Source: Klebsiella indica
GTDB taxonomy: Bacteria; Pseudomonadota; Gammaproteobacteria; Enterobacterales; Enterobacteriaceae
Reading direction: 5' to 3'
NCBI RefSeq assembly: GCF_005860775.1
Contig: NZ_VCHQ01000026.1
Location: forward strand, 62,001 to 126,000
DNA: 64,000 bases
Below the pieces are notes generated by a model that was not told where the DNA came from, did not search any database, and was given only the letters and a program-made list of their open reading frames with translations. A program made the position numbers and the translations under genes. This document shows, piece by piece, positions 20,811 through 34,312 of the stretch; the stretch's first letter is position 1; each line of letters begins with the position of its first letter.

Positions 20811-21003
20811 ACTTTTTTGTCGTATGTAAAGGACGATTTACCTGCGAGTGGTCGGACGGTTAATTGCCTTCGCCGATAACGCCAGTACGCCCCGGCAGAG
20901 GTGTCTATGGGGTATTGTTTTTTATAAGTACGTAAACGTTAATGATTTTTTAATAAAAGGTGGCTATGTTGACGGCATCACAGCGTCTTTAAAGGGTTTT
21001 TCC

Positions 21004-21531
21004 ATGCGCGATAAATACTCCGGCATACAGATTGGTATCCACTGGCTGGTCTTTCTATTCGTGATCGTTGCTTATGCCGCGATGGAACTGCGGGGCTTTT
21101 TTCCACGTAGCGCACGGCCAGCCATTAATATGCTTCATGTCTCATGCGGGATCGCTATCTTTGTTCTGATGGTGGCGCGCTTGTTAGTGCGACTGAAATT
21201 TCCGGCACCGCCGATTGTACCCAAACCGTCACCAATGATGACGGGCTTTGCTCACCTCGGTCATCTGATTATCTATCTGCTGTTCATTGGGCTGCCGGTG
21301 ATTGGCATGGTGATGATGTATTATCGCGGTCATCCCTGGTTTGCTTTTGGTCTGACTATGCCGCATGCGGCGGAAAGCGACTTTGAGCTGGTGGATACGC
21401 TGAAAGGGTGGCATGAGCTGCTGGCCAATACAGGTTACTTTATTATTGGCCTGCATGCGCTGGCAGCGCTGATGCACCACTATTTATGGAAAGACAACAC
21501 GCTGCTGCGGATGATGCCCCGCAAACGCTAA
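21004..21531 (+). CDS. cybB: CybB, cytochrome b561
   Basis: 175 residues with four membrane helices. The paired heme-ligand histidines are in IGIHWLVFLF, NMLHVSCGIA, GWHELLAN and GLHALAALMHHYLW. It ends in LLRMMPRKR as in E. coli. It is an inner-membrane diheme protein that oxidises ubiquinol and can pass electrons to superoxide. The ATG at 21004 gives the family N-terminus MRDKYSGIQIGIHW; the longer upstream frame has no support. Confidence 0.92.
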   Translation: MRDKYSGIQIGIHWLVFLFVIVAYAAMELRGFFPRSARPAINMLHVSCGIAIFVLMVARLLVRLKFPAPPIVPKPSPMMTGFAHLGHLIIYLLFIGLPVIGMVMMYYRGHPWFAFGLTMPHAAESDFELVDTLKGWHELLANTGYFIIGLHALAALMHHYLWKDNTLLRMMPRKR

Positions 21532-21533
21532 TT

Positions 21534-21592
21534 GCGCTGAAAACCTGCCGCTGCGCAGTCCGCTCAACTCCCGCGTCATCTGGCGGAGCGGG
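21534..21592 (+). repeat. Structured element, copy B (linker plus second hairpin)
   Basis: Begins two bases after the cybB stop with GCGCTGAAAACCTG (21534-21547), then CCGCTGCGCAGTCCGCTC, closely matching copy A. A TCCGC/GCGGA stem (21559-21563 with 21583-21587) ends in the conserved TCATCTGGCGGA. The first hairpin of copies A and C is absent. It may act as the cybB terminator. Confidence 0.55.
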
Positions 21593-21826
21593 CGCGACTC
21601 GTGATGAGGGACTCGCCCTTCCAGGGCCAGCACAAGCGCTGTTCAAAATTGCTCCGGGACATTTTGTTTCGTCTGGCTGAGCAGATTTACGCGGCGAATC
21701 GATGATCCTTCACCTCAGTTAAACGCAAATTCTCATCGCTATGCTACGGTTAAAACGGCGAGTTAATTTGCCTCTTTATACGAATCAATATAGTATACCC
21801 CCCTATATAATATGGAGGGCGTAATC
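21593..21826. other. Region before frmR with FrmR operator
   Basis: No gene seen. At 21788-21813 an ATATAGTATA / TATATAATAT inverted pair surrounds a run of six C (21798-21803). I recall the E. coli frmR operator has the same pattern of an AT-rich inverted repeat around a C-run, so FrmR probably binds here, close to its own ribosome site GGAGGG. Confidence 0.7.
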
Positions 21827-23243
<1,417 letters not shown>

Positions 23244-23259
23244 TCTTTCTGACGCTAAC

Positions 23260-23285
23260 AATAACCCGGGCATGCCCGGGTTATT
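23260..23285. terminator. Bidirectional terminator between frmA and the PQQ dehydrogenase
   Basis: AATAACCCGGGCA followed directly by its complement forms a perfect 26-bp palindrome in the convergent gap, suited to end both transcripts. Confidence 0.7.
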
Positions 23286-23293
23286 CAACCGTA

Positions 23294-25666
23294 TCACTTC
23301 CGATCCGGCAGCGCGTAGGCGATGATGTAATCGCCACGATCCGGTGACTGGCGAGCGCCGCCGGCGTTGATGACGATATACTGCTTGCCGGTTTTTGGCG
23401 ACACATAGGTCATCGGCCCGGACTGGCTTCCCACCGGCAGACGAGCTTTCCAGATCTCTTTCCCGTTAGCGGTATCAAATGCCCGCAGATAGAAATCCTG
23501 AGTGCCAGCAAAGAACAGCAGGCCGGACTGGGTTGCCAATGACGCGCCCAGGGTCGGCATACCGATAGGGATGGGCATATGCATGCGGATCCCCAGCGGG
23601 CCAGTGTCTTCGACGGTGCCCACCGGAACCTGCCATACCAGTTTGCCGGTTTTCAGATCGACAGCCGACAGGGTGCCGAAGGGCGGTTTCTGGCAAGGAA
23701 TACCCAACGGCGACAGGAAACGCTGGCGCATCGCGCCGAACGGTGTACCGTCCATTGGCACAATACCCATCTCAATACCGCTGGCGTTTTTCGCTACTTT
23801 TGCGCGTGGCACCATATAGTTGGCGAGACCGAGGCGCATATCGTTAACGAACATCAGGCTGTTATTCGGGTCAACGGACACGCTTCCCCAGTTCATGCCG
23901 CCTAAAGAGCCCGGATACTGCAAAGAACGATCTTCGCCCGGCGGCGTAAAGATACCCTGGTGGCGCATCTCTTTAAACTCAATACGGCACAGCAACAGAT
24001 CGACTGGCGTTGCGCCCCACATATCCGATTCTGTCAGCGTTTCGTTACCGATCATTGGCATTCCGACGGAGTAGGGCTGGGTCGGGGAGTAGCGTTCGCC
24101 TTTGATGTTGCCAGCCGGAACCGGGCGTTCTTCCACTTTCGCGACGGGCTGACCGGTTACCCGGTTGAGCATAAAGATCATGCCCTGCTTGCTGGTTTGA
24201 ACCAGCACCGGCGTCGTGCCGCCTTTACCGTCAGGCAGATCGTACAGCAAAGGTTGAGACGGCAGGTCGAAGTCCCACAGATCGTGATGAGTGGTTTGGT
24301 AATGCCAGCGTACCTGACCAGTGGTCGCATCAACGGCAACGATAGATGAACTGTATTTATCGTCGAGCGGGGTACGTTCGCCGCCAAAGAAATCCGGTGT
24401 AGCGTTACCAGTTGGTAGATAAATCAGATTCAGTTTCGCGTCATAAGACATCGCCGACCAGACGTTAGGTGTCCCGCGAGTATATGTCTGGCCTGCTGGC
24501 GGTTCGCCAGTCAGATTCGGGTTACCCGGATCCCATGCCCACGCCAGCTTACCGGTATGTACATCATAAGCGCGAACGACGCCCGGAGGCTCGCCGGTGG
24601 AGAAGTTATCCGCCACGCGACCGCCCACCACCACTAAGTGGCCTGCAACCAGCGGTGTTGAGGTTTGCTGATAGTAACCCGGTTTGATTTCTCCCATACC
24701 GACGCTGAGATCGACAGTACCGTGGTTGCCAAAGTCGTCGCATAGTTGGCCATTGTCGGCATTAATGGCGATCAGACGGGCATCAATGGTTGGCAGAAAC
24801 AGACGACGGGTACAGGCGGCAGGTTGCGCGTCGGTGACTGGCGTCGTCCGGGCCTGGCTATCTTCGTAATAACCTAAACCACGGCAGCGCTGCCAGTTAG
24901 GAGAACTGGCTTTTGAATCGTAGCGCCATTTCTCTTTACCGCTATCCACGTCCAGCGCCAGTACTTTACTGTAAGGGGTGCAGACGTAAAGCGTATCGCC
25001 AATCTGTAGCGGTGTATTCTGATCCTCCGCCCCAGCGCCATTGCTCTGTGGAATATCGCCGGTATGGGCAATCCACGCGACCTTCAACTGGTTAACGTTC
25101 TGTTTGTTGATCTGGTCAAGCGCGGCGAAACGGTCACCGTGGGTGGTGTTGCCCCAGTTCTCCCAGTTTTTTTGTTCTTCGCCAGCGGCGACAGGTTTTA
25201 CCGGTACCGCTTCAGTGGCGCTGATCAGCGGCTGGGATTTGAACATCCAGCCGAAGCTGGCCAACAGCACAATAGCGATCACCGCCGCGAGGCTAAATGC
25301 CGGACCTTTTTTCGCTGGCGTGGCTGAAAGGAAAGGCCAGAGCAGCGCTGAAAGACAGGCCAGTACGCCAAAGGTAAACAGGCGCGAGAACAGCGGCCAG
25401 TAGGTCCAGCCAGCGTCACCGATCGCCCAGATGATCGATGCAATAAACGCAATTGCATAGAGTATGAGACCGCTGCGGCGGTGACGGAAAATGAGTACCG
25501 AGGCGATAACCATCGCCAGGCCCATTATCGCGAAATAGAAAGTGCCGCCGACAGCGATGAGTTTTGCGCCGAGAATACCGATTGCCAGGCCAATGATGAG
25601 CATCAGCCCGGCAAGAATCCACTGCAGGATCCGAGGGAGCCCACGTGGCGCATTGTCAGTTGCCAT
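23294..25666 (-). CDS. PQQ-dependent membrane dehydrogenase, quinate/glucose type
   Basis: 790 residues. Five N-terminal membrane helices (about 1-150) anchor a periplasmic eight-bladed PQQ propeller. The catalytic Asp and Lys of glucose dehydrogenase are kept in DLWDFDLPSQP and SKQGMIFMLNR; WGATPVDLLLC, GGMNWGSVSVDP and GGARQSPDRGDYIIAYALP are family motifs. It passes electrons to ubiquinone. Sequence is clearly more distant from E. coli Gcd than orthologues should be, and pcaHG lies nearby, so I favour quinate/shikimate dehydrogenase (QuiA-like); glucose dehydrogenase remains possible. No PQQ biosynthesis genes are in view. Confidence 0.85.
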   Translation of the reverse strand: MATDNAPRGLPRILQWILAGLMLIIGLAIGILGAKLIAVGGTFYFAIMGLAMVIASVLIFRHRRSGLILYAIAFIASIIWAIGDAGWTYWPLFSRLFTFGVLACLSALLWPFLSATPAKKGPAFSLAAVIAIVLLASFGWMFKSQPLISATEAVPVKPVAAGEEQKNWENWGNTTHGDRFAALDQINKQNVNQLKVAWIAHTGDIPQSNGAGAEDQNTPLQIGDTLYVCTPYSKVLALDVDSGKEKWRYDSKASSPNWQRCRGLGYYEDSQARTTPVTDAQPAACTRRLFLPTIDARLIAINADNGQLCDDFGNHGTVDLSVGMGEIKPGYYQQTSTPLVAGHLVVVGGRVADNFSTGEPPGVVRAYDVHTGKLAWAWDPGNPNLTGEPPAGQTYTRGTPNVWSAMSYDAKLNLIYLPTGNATPDFFGGERTPLDDKYSSSIVAVDATTGQVRWHYQTTHHDLWDFDLPSQPLLYDLPDGKGGTTPVLVQTSKQGMIFMLNRVTGQPVAKVEERPVPAGNIKGERYSPTQPYSVGMPMIGNETLTESDMWGATPVDLLLCRIEFKEMRHQGIFTPPGEDRSLQYPGSLGGMNWGSVSVDPNNSLMFVNDMRLGLANYMVPRAKVAKNASGIEMGIVPMDGTPFGAMRQRFLSPLGIPCQKPPFGTLSAVDLKTGKLVWQVPVGTVEDTGPLGIRMHMPIPIGMPTLGASLATQSGLLFFAGTQDFYLRAFDTANGKEIWKARLPVGSQSGPMTYVSPKTGKQYIVINAGGARQSPDRGDYIIAYALPDRK

Positions 25667-26056
25667 TTTTTCTCCTTAACCATGCCGGAACAGGCATGAA
25701 CCATATGGATCAATTTTTGAAGTAAGATCTTTGAATGAAGGCATAATAACCGTCATAAAAGCAGGTATTTTTGCTATTATTGATTTCAAATGAATCATTT
25801 GGTGAAATCGAGAATATGATAGATCTGTTAAATAAATTTACGCAATTGTTAATGAATTATTCCGCACTAATTGATTATCGAGGTAAATGGCATGGGCTGC
25901 GGCCATAAAAAAAGCGGCAAAACGTAAGGGGAGTCTGTTCGCTTTTGGGCGGGTTTTCGTGAAAATGGCGCATCATTTGTTTTCACCCCTGTGATTAAGC
26001 GGTCGTTCTGTTCACCGTCAGACGAGGGTATTTGTCATTTTTCTCGCCAGTGAACG
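25667..26056. other. AT-rich promoter region of the PQQ dehydrogenase gene
   Basis: No gene seen. The part near 25700-25870 is AT-rich and should hold the minus-strand promoter. From about 26000 the sequence resembles the left flank of hairpin element copy A. Confidence 0.4.
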
Positions 26057-26134
26057 GCCAGAGGACGGTTTCTCTGGCATTGCGCTGAAAACCTGGTGTG
26101 GTGTGCGCCGCGCCAGGTGTATCTGGCGCACCGG
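26057..26134 (+). repeat. Structured element, copy C
   Basis: First hairpin GCCAGAG / CTCTGGC (26057-26063 with 26072-26078), loop GACGGTTT; then ATT and linker GCGCTGAAAACCTG (26082-26095). The second stem is GTGCGCC/GGCGCAC (26103-26109 with 26125-26131), or alternatively GCGCCAG/CTGGCGC (26110-26116 with 26123-26129). The stems differ in sequence from copy A yet stay paired. It ends 11 bp before the ydcI stop. Confidence 0.55.
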
Positions 26135-26145
26135 AAAAAGACGCA

Positions 26146-27069
26146 TCAGACGGGCATTGATTTACGAATGGCGCTAAGTAAGGTTTGAGTGCCTGCGGTA
26201 AGGGTCGCGTCTACGCGGGTCAAAATACCGATAGGTTCACCCGTTCCCTGCGTGGGGATCGGCAGCGCAGCCAACAGGCCACGGCGAAGATCGTCCTTAA
26301 CCGCACCAGAGGGGACAAACCACACGTAATCATAGTCGACCGTCAGCTGGCGCGACAGGGAGGCTGACAGTGTTTCGATACAGCCAGCAGGGATTTTACA
26401 TCCCTGGCTTTGCAGTAGCGTTTCGGCGTTCTGGCGGGGCAATGTGCCTTTTGGCGACACCACTACCGGCCACTCCATGACCCGGCTTAATGTCACGGTT
26501 TCTTGCAGTAGTGGGTGTCCGGGGCGGACTACCAGTTTCAGTGATTCGAGAAACAGCAGCTCGTAGTTCAAACCACTCATTAATTCCGGATCGGACATCC
26601 GTCCGATACCAATATCGATTTCTCCCGATTTCAGCCCAGCCAGCAACATGGTGTTGTTCATGGTCGCGACCTGCAGCGTGATATCTTTTTGCTGCCGATG
26701 AAACTGGCCAATGACCGAGGGCAAAATACCCAGCGCGGCGGTGGGGAGCGCGCCGATGCGCACAATGTCGCTATTAAGGCCTTCTTTACGATTTAGCGCC
26801 TGCCCGGCGCTATTGAGGGCGTCAAGCACCTTAACGGCATGGGTGAGGAACTGTTCGCCAACCAGCGTGAGCTGTGCGCCCAGCCGCCCGCGCTCAAACA
26901 GACGCGTGCCGGTCAACTGCTCCAGTTCATTCAACGTCTTGGATAAAGCCGGTTGGCTAAGGTTTAAGGTTTCAGCCGCACGCCCAAGGGTTCCCTGTTG
27001 AGCGACGGCCACGAAAGTATGTAAATGGCGCAAGCGAATGCGCTGACTGAAAAGACCATTTTTTTGCAT
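26146..27069 (-). CDS. ydcI: YdcI, LysR-family regulator (PcaQ-like)
   Basis: 307 residues, as in E. coli YdcI. The winged HTH is RLRHLHTFVAVAQQGTLGRA followed by ETLNLSQPALSKTLNELE; the rest is an effector-binding domain (VRIGALPTAALGILPSVIGQF). The family is close to PcaQ, the activator of protocatechuate genes. Here it lies 169 bp downstream of pcaHG on the same strand, with ydcJ beyond them, so pcaHG has been placed inside the ydcI-ydcJ gap known from E. coli. It probably controls pcaHG and possibly ydcJ. That control is inference. Confidence 0.9.
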   Translation of the reverse strand: MQKNGLFSQRIRLRHLHTFVAVAQQGTLGRAAETLNLSQPALSKTLNELEQLTGTRLFERGRLGAQLTLVGEQFLTHAVKVLDALNSAGQALNRKEGLNSDIVRIGALPTAALGILPSVIGQFHRQQKDITLQVATMNNTMLLAGLKSGEIDIGIGRMSDPELMSGLNYELLFLESLKLVVRPGHPLLQETVTLSRVMEWPVVVSPKGTLPRQNAETLLQSQGCKIPAGCIETLSASLSRQLTVDYDYVWFVPSGAVKDDLRRGLLAALPIPTQGTGEPIGILTRVDATLTAGTQTLLSAIRKSMPV

Positions 27070-27238
27070 AATTCATGTTAAGAACAGAGGTGTGTCGGTG
27101 GCAAGTCCGAATGTTTGTAATTGTTAACTTAATAGCAAAGTATTATTAACATCTCATATTATTATTTTACAAGCTGAATTTTGCTGAGCGGGGTAAAATT
27201 GCCGCCCGGCCAGCAGGGGCGGCAAAGGAAGAGAAAAC

Positions 27239-28674
<1,436 letters not shown>

Positions 28675-28700
28675 TTAAAGTGAAATTAATGGGTGTTTAA

Positions 28701-28717
28701 CATAACCAGTGGTTATG
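28701..28717. promoter_or_regulatory. 17-bp perfect palindrome, candidate YdcI operator
   Basis: CATAACCAGTGGTTATG is a perfect palindrome around a central G and contains the LysR-type T-N11-A pattern. It lies 105 bp upstream of pcaH and 117 bp upstream of the divergent ydcJ. The ATAACC...GGTTA core resembles what I recall of rhizobial PcaQ sites, with a spacer one base shorter. Confidence 0.65.
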
Positions 28718-28833
28718 AATTATTCCGATCAGCAGTGGCCGTCAGCTATCGACATCACAGTTTGTAAATTCTTCCCACTCATTGCGGGGACCTTTTCTAC
28801 ACTCCAGGGAGAATTCACTGGAGGTATAACATC

Positions 28834-30177
28834 ATGGCGAACACCATCACGGCTGATGAGATTCGGGAGTGCTTTTCACGGGCGATGTCGGCGATGTATC
28901 AGCAGGAAGTTCCTCAGTACGGGACGTTAGTGGAGCTGGTTGCCGATGTGAATCTTGCGGTACTGGAAAATAACCCGAAGCTGCATGAACAACTGGCGAA
29001 TGCCGATGAACTGGCGCGCCTTAATGTTGAACGTCATGGCGCGATCCGCGTCGGTACGGCAGCGGAACTGGCGACCTTGCGCCGTATGTTTGCCATTATG
29101 GGGATGTATCCCGTTAGCTATTACGATCTGTCACAGGCGGGAGTCCCGGTTCACGCCACCGCGTTCCGTCCGATAGACGATGAGGCGCTGGCGCGCAATC
29201 CGTTTCGCCTTTTTACCTCGCTTCTGCGGTTAGAGTTAATCGCGAACGTCTCCCTGCGCAACCGGGCGGCGCAAATCCTCGCAGGTCGGGATATTTTTAC
29301 GCCTCGTTGTCGTGAGCTGATCGCGCTTCACGAGCAGAAGGGGGCGTTCAGCGTCGCGGAGGCGCATGAATTTGTTGAACAGGCGCTGGAAACCTTTCGC
29401 TGGCATCGCCATGCCACCGTTGATGAAGAGACCTATCGCGCCCTGCACGCCGAGCACCGTCTGATTGCCGATGTGGTCTGTTTCCCCGGTTGTCACATTA
29501 ATCATCTGACGCCACGCACGCTGGACATTGACCGGGTGCAGGCGTTGATGCCTGAGTGGGGCATCGCCCCGAAAGCGCTGATTGAAGGACCGCCGCGCCG
29601 CGATGTACCGATTTTATTGCGCCAGACCAGTTTTAAAGCCCTTGATGAGCCGGTAATGTTTGCCGGAGAGCATAGCGGTACGCATACCGCCCGCTTTGGC
29701 GAAATTGAGCAGCGCGGTATTGCGCTGACGCCAAAAGGGCGCGCGCTGTATGACCGGCTGCTTAGCGAGGCGGGGGTGGGTAAAGATAATCTAAACCATC
29801 AGCGCCATCTGCAGGAAGCGTTCAGTCAATTCCCGGATAGTGAATTTCTGCTGCGCCAGCAAGGTCTGGCATGGTTCCGCTACCGCCTGACCCCGATCGG
29901 TGAAGCGCATCGTCAGGCGTTTCGTCCGGGCGATGATCCGCAGCCGTTGATCGAATGCGGCTGGGTTATTGCGCAACCGATTATTTATGAAGACTTTTTA
30001 CCCGTGAGCGCAGCCGGTATTTTTCAGTCGAATCTCGGCAGCGACAGCCAGCCCCGCAGTCACGGTAACGCCAGTCGCGAGACTTTTGAGGCGGCGTTGG
30101 GTTGCCAGGTGTACGACGAGTTTGTTCTGTATCAACAGGCGGAAGAACGCAGCAAACGACGTTGCGGTCTGCTGTAA
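28834..30177 (+). CDS. ydcJ: YdcJ, DUF1338/HglS-family 2-oxoadipate dioxygenase-like protein
   Basis: 447 residues, same length as E. coli YdcJ and nearly collinear (MANTITADEIRECFSRAMSA). Metal ligands of the family can be placed at His in NVERHGAIRVG, His in FPGCHINHLTPR and Glu in RFGEIEQRG. The characterised relative HglS turns 2-oxoadipate into D-2-hydroxyglutarate using iron and oxygen; whether YdcJ does so is not shown. GGAGG precedes the ATG. It is followed after 46 bp by a carboxylesterase gene. Confidence 0.92.
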   Translation: MANTITADEIRECFSRAMSAMYQQEVPQYGTLVELVADVNLAVLENNPKLHEQLANADELARLNVERHGAIRVGTAAELATLRRMFAIMGMYPVSYYDLSQAGVPVHATAFRPIDDEALARNPFRLFTSLLRLELIANVSLRNRAAQILAGRDIFTPRCRELIALHEQKGAFSVAEAHEFVEQALETFRWHRHATVDEETYRALHAEHRLIADVVCFPGCHINHLTPRTLDIDRVQALMPEWGIAPKALIEGPPRRDVPILLRQTSFKALDEPVMFAGEHSGTHTARFGEIEQRGIALTPKGRALYDRLLSEAGVGKDNLNHQRHLQEAFSQFPDSEFLLRQQGLAWFRYRLTPIGEAHRQAFRPGDDPQPLIECGWVIAQPIIYEDFLPVSAAGIFQSNLGSDSQPRSHGNASRETFEAALGCQVYDEFVLYQQAEERSKRRCGLL

Positions 30178-30223
30178 AATCAGTACTCTGCTGGCATGAG
30201 TTGTTAAAGGAAGCAAGCAGGTC

Positions 30224-31732
30224 ATGCAAAATTCGTCCACTCCGCTGGTGAAAACCCGGCAGGGCATATTATCCGGTACCGCTGAAGATAACATGCATAT
30301 CTGGCGCGGCATTCCCTATGCGGCGCCGCCGGTCGGCGATCTTCGCTGGCGCGCGCCGCAGCCTGCCGCACGCTGGCAGGGCGTGCGTCGGGCGGATACC
30401 TTTTCCCCCGCCAGCTGGCAGGATATTGAATATTGCCGTGAACTTGGCGGTGGCGATCCGGGGCGCTTTTCTGAGGATTGTCTTTATCTCAACGTCTGGT
30501 CGCCCGCGTCACGCGCGCAGCCGCTGCCGGTGATGGTCTGGCTGCATGGCGGCGGTTATACCATCGGCGCCGGGAGCCTGCCGCCGTATGATGGCAAAGC
30601 GCTGGCTTCCCGTGATGTCGTGCTGGTAACGGTCAACTACCGTCTCGGACACCTGGGCTTTTTTGCCCATCCGGCGCTGGAGGAGGAAGAGGGCGAGCGC
30701 ATATATAATTTTGCGCTGCTTGACCAGATCGCCGCCCTGCAGTGGGTTCAGGAGAATATTCATGCGTTTGGCGGCGATGCCGCCAATGTAACGCTGTTTG
30801 GCGAGTCCGCAGGCGCCCGCAGCGTGCTGTCGTTAATGGTCTCGCCAAAATCCAGGGGGCTATTCCACAAGGCGATAATCCAGAGCGGCTATACCTTGCC
30901 GGATCTGCCGCGGGAAAAAGCGCTGGCAAAGGGGCAACTGATCGCAGAACACTTCGCCTTGCCGCAGGCCAGCGCCGAACAACTACGAGCAATTCCGGCG
31001 GAGGCGTTCTGGCCGTTAACCGCGCCGCTCACGCTCGGCCCGGCGCCAATCGTTGGCGACGTCGTCCTGCCGCAGCCGATGCTGGAGACTTTTTTTCGCG
31101 GGCGTCAACATCCGCTGCCGGTCATGATTGGCTCTAACAGTGATGAGGCCAGCGTTATGACGGTATTTGGCGTCGATATCGCCGGACAAATCGCGAAACT
31201 GCGCCGGGAACGCCGGTTCGGGCTTGGCTTAATTAAGCTGCTTTACCCTGGCGTGAAGGGTGATGAAGCGCTGGGGCGTGAAGTGTGCCGCGACATGGCC
31301 TTTACCACCCTGGGCTACGTCGTGATGCAGGCGCAGCAGCGGGTAGGGCAACCGTGCTGGCGCTACTGGTTTGACTATGTTGCTGAAGCGGAGCACCAGA
31401 CCTATCCCCATGGGGCATGGCACGGTAATGAAGTGGCATATGTTTTTGATAATCTCGACCTTGCCGAGCCGGTACGCCATTATGCGAATGATAACGATCG
31501 GGCATTTGCCGCACAGGTCGCCGACTATTGGGCTAACTTCGCCCGTTTAGCCGGTAACGACTGTCATGAACTCGCCGGGCCGCTACGCTGGCCAGCCTGC
31601 GTGCGCGGGCGGGACCGGCTGTTACGCATGGGTTTGCGCAAGCAGGCCGGTTTCAAAGTGGAAAACCGTTTTATGCGCGCGCGTCTGGCGCTGTTTCGCC
31701 GGGTGATGAAACATCATGTCACGCTGGATTAA
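30224..31732 (+). CDS. Type-B carboxylesterase (PnbA-like)
   Basis: 502 residues, alpha/beta-hydrolase of the carboxylesterase/lipase B family. The oxyanion-hole motif is VMVWLHGGGYTIGAG, the nucleophile Ser is in VTLFGESAGARSV, the Glu of the triad in IGSNSDEASVM and the His near WHGNEVAYVF. EDCLYLNVWSP is a family signature. No signal peptide, so it is cytoplasmic. It probably shares a transcript with ydcJ; substrate unknown, though ester hydrolysis feeding the neighbouring aromatic-acid genes is conceivable. Confidence 0.88.
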   Translation: MQNSSTPLVKTRQGILSGTAEDNMHIWRGIPYAAPPVGDLRWRAPQPAARWQGVRRADTFSPASWQDIEYCRELGGGDPGRFSEDCLYLNVWSPASRAQPLPVMVWLHGGGYTIGAGSLPPYDGKALASRDVVLVTVNYRLGHLGFFAHPALEEEEGERIYNFALLDQIAALQWVQENIHAFGGDAANVTLFGESAGARSVLSLMVSPKSRGLFHKAIIQSGYTLPDLPREKALAKGQLIAEHFALPQASAEQLRAIPAEAFWPLTAPLTLGPAPIVGDVVLPQPMLETFFRGRQHPLPVMIGSNSDEASVMTVFGVDIAGQIAKLRRERRFGLGLIKLLYPGVKGDEALGREVCRDMAFTTLGYVVMQAQQRVGQPCWRYWFDYVAEAEHQTYPHGAWHGNEVAYVFDNLDLAEPVRHYANDNDRAFAAQVADYWANFARLAGNDCHELAGPLRWPACVRGRDRLLRMGLRKQAGFKVENRFMRARLALFRRVMKHHVTLD

Positions 31733-33632
<1,900 letters not shown>

Positions 33633-33640
33633 TTGCTGTT

Positions 33641-33675
33641 CTGCCCGCAGAGGTGACTTTGTGGGCGTTTCTTTT
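33641..33675 (+). terminator. Terminator of opgD
   Basis: GCCCGCA near 33641 pairs imperfectly with TGTGGGC, followed by GTTTCTTTTTTT, in the short gap before rimL. Confidence 0.6.
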
Positions 33676-33692
33676 TTTGCCCGGAGTGTGCT

Positions 33693-34259
33693 ATGCCTGA
33701 TGAAAATACCCCTGCGATAGAACAAATTCCTGTCACTGAATCGCTTTTCCTGCGCGCGGTTGATGAGCGTTACGTGACGGAACTGCACCAACTGGTGATT
33801 AAAAACCGGGTTTGGCTTCAGCAGTCATTAAACTGGCCCGCGGATGTCAGTCACGAAGACGAAACCCGCCGCCATGTGCAGAGCAACATGATGCTGCACC
33901 AGCGTGGCTATGCCAAAATGTTTTTACTCTTTCTGGATGAGAAGATAATCGGCGTGCTGTCGTTTAACCAGATTGAACCGATCAATAAGGCCGCATATAT
34001 CGGGTACTGGATTGATGAACGCCACCAGGGGCAGGGGCTGCTTTCTCAGGCGTTGCAGGCGTTTATGGACTATTTTGCCCGTAACGGTACGGTCCGGCGC
34101 TTTGTGATTAAATGCCGGGTATCGAACCTCAGGAGCAATCAGGTGGCGCTACGCAACGGTTTCAGCCTTGAAGGGTGTCTGAAGCAGGCTGAATTCCTTA
34201 ATGGATCGTATGATGACCAGAACATCTACGGGCGAATTATTGATTTTTCGCGGCAATAA
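33693..34259 (+). CDS. rimL: RimL, N-acetyltransferase of ribosomal protein L7/L12
   Basis: 188 residues, a GNAT fold. LQQSLNWPADVSHEDETRRH, AYIGYWIDERHQGQGLLSQAL (the acetyl-CoA binding loop RHQGQG) and RVSNLRSNQVALRNGFSLEG are family motifs. It acetylates the N-terminal serine of L12 to make L7. About nine residues longer at the N-terminus than E. coli RimL. Convergent with ydcK across a GGGCGC/GCGCCC hairpin at 34267-34282. Confidence 0.92.
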   Translation: MPDENTPAIEQIPVTESLFLRAVDERYVTELHQLVIKNRVWLQQSLNWPADVSHEDETRRHVQSNMMLHQRGYAKMFLLFLDEKIIGVLSFNQIEPINKAAYIGYWIDERHQGQGLLSQALQAFMDYFARNGTVRRFVIKCRVSNLRSNQVALRNGFSLEGCLKQAEFLNGSYDDQNIYGRIIDFSRQ

Positions 34260-34312
34260 CCTAAAGGGGCGCTCAGGCGCCCGCTGGACAGGCGCGTCAG
34301 TGGGCGCCGAGG

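Noticed and set aside
30742-31137. 131-codon frame inside the carboxylesterase gene
   Set aside because: Out-of-frame shadow; the enclosing esterase has intact catalytic motifs.
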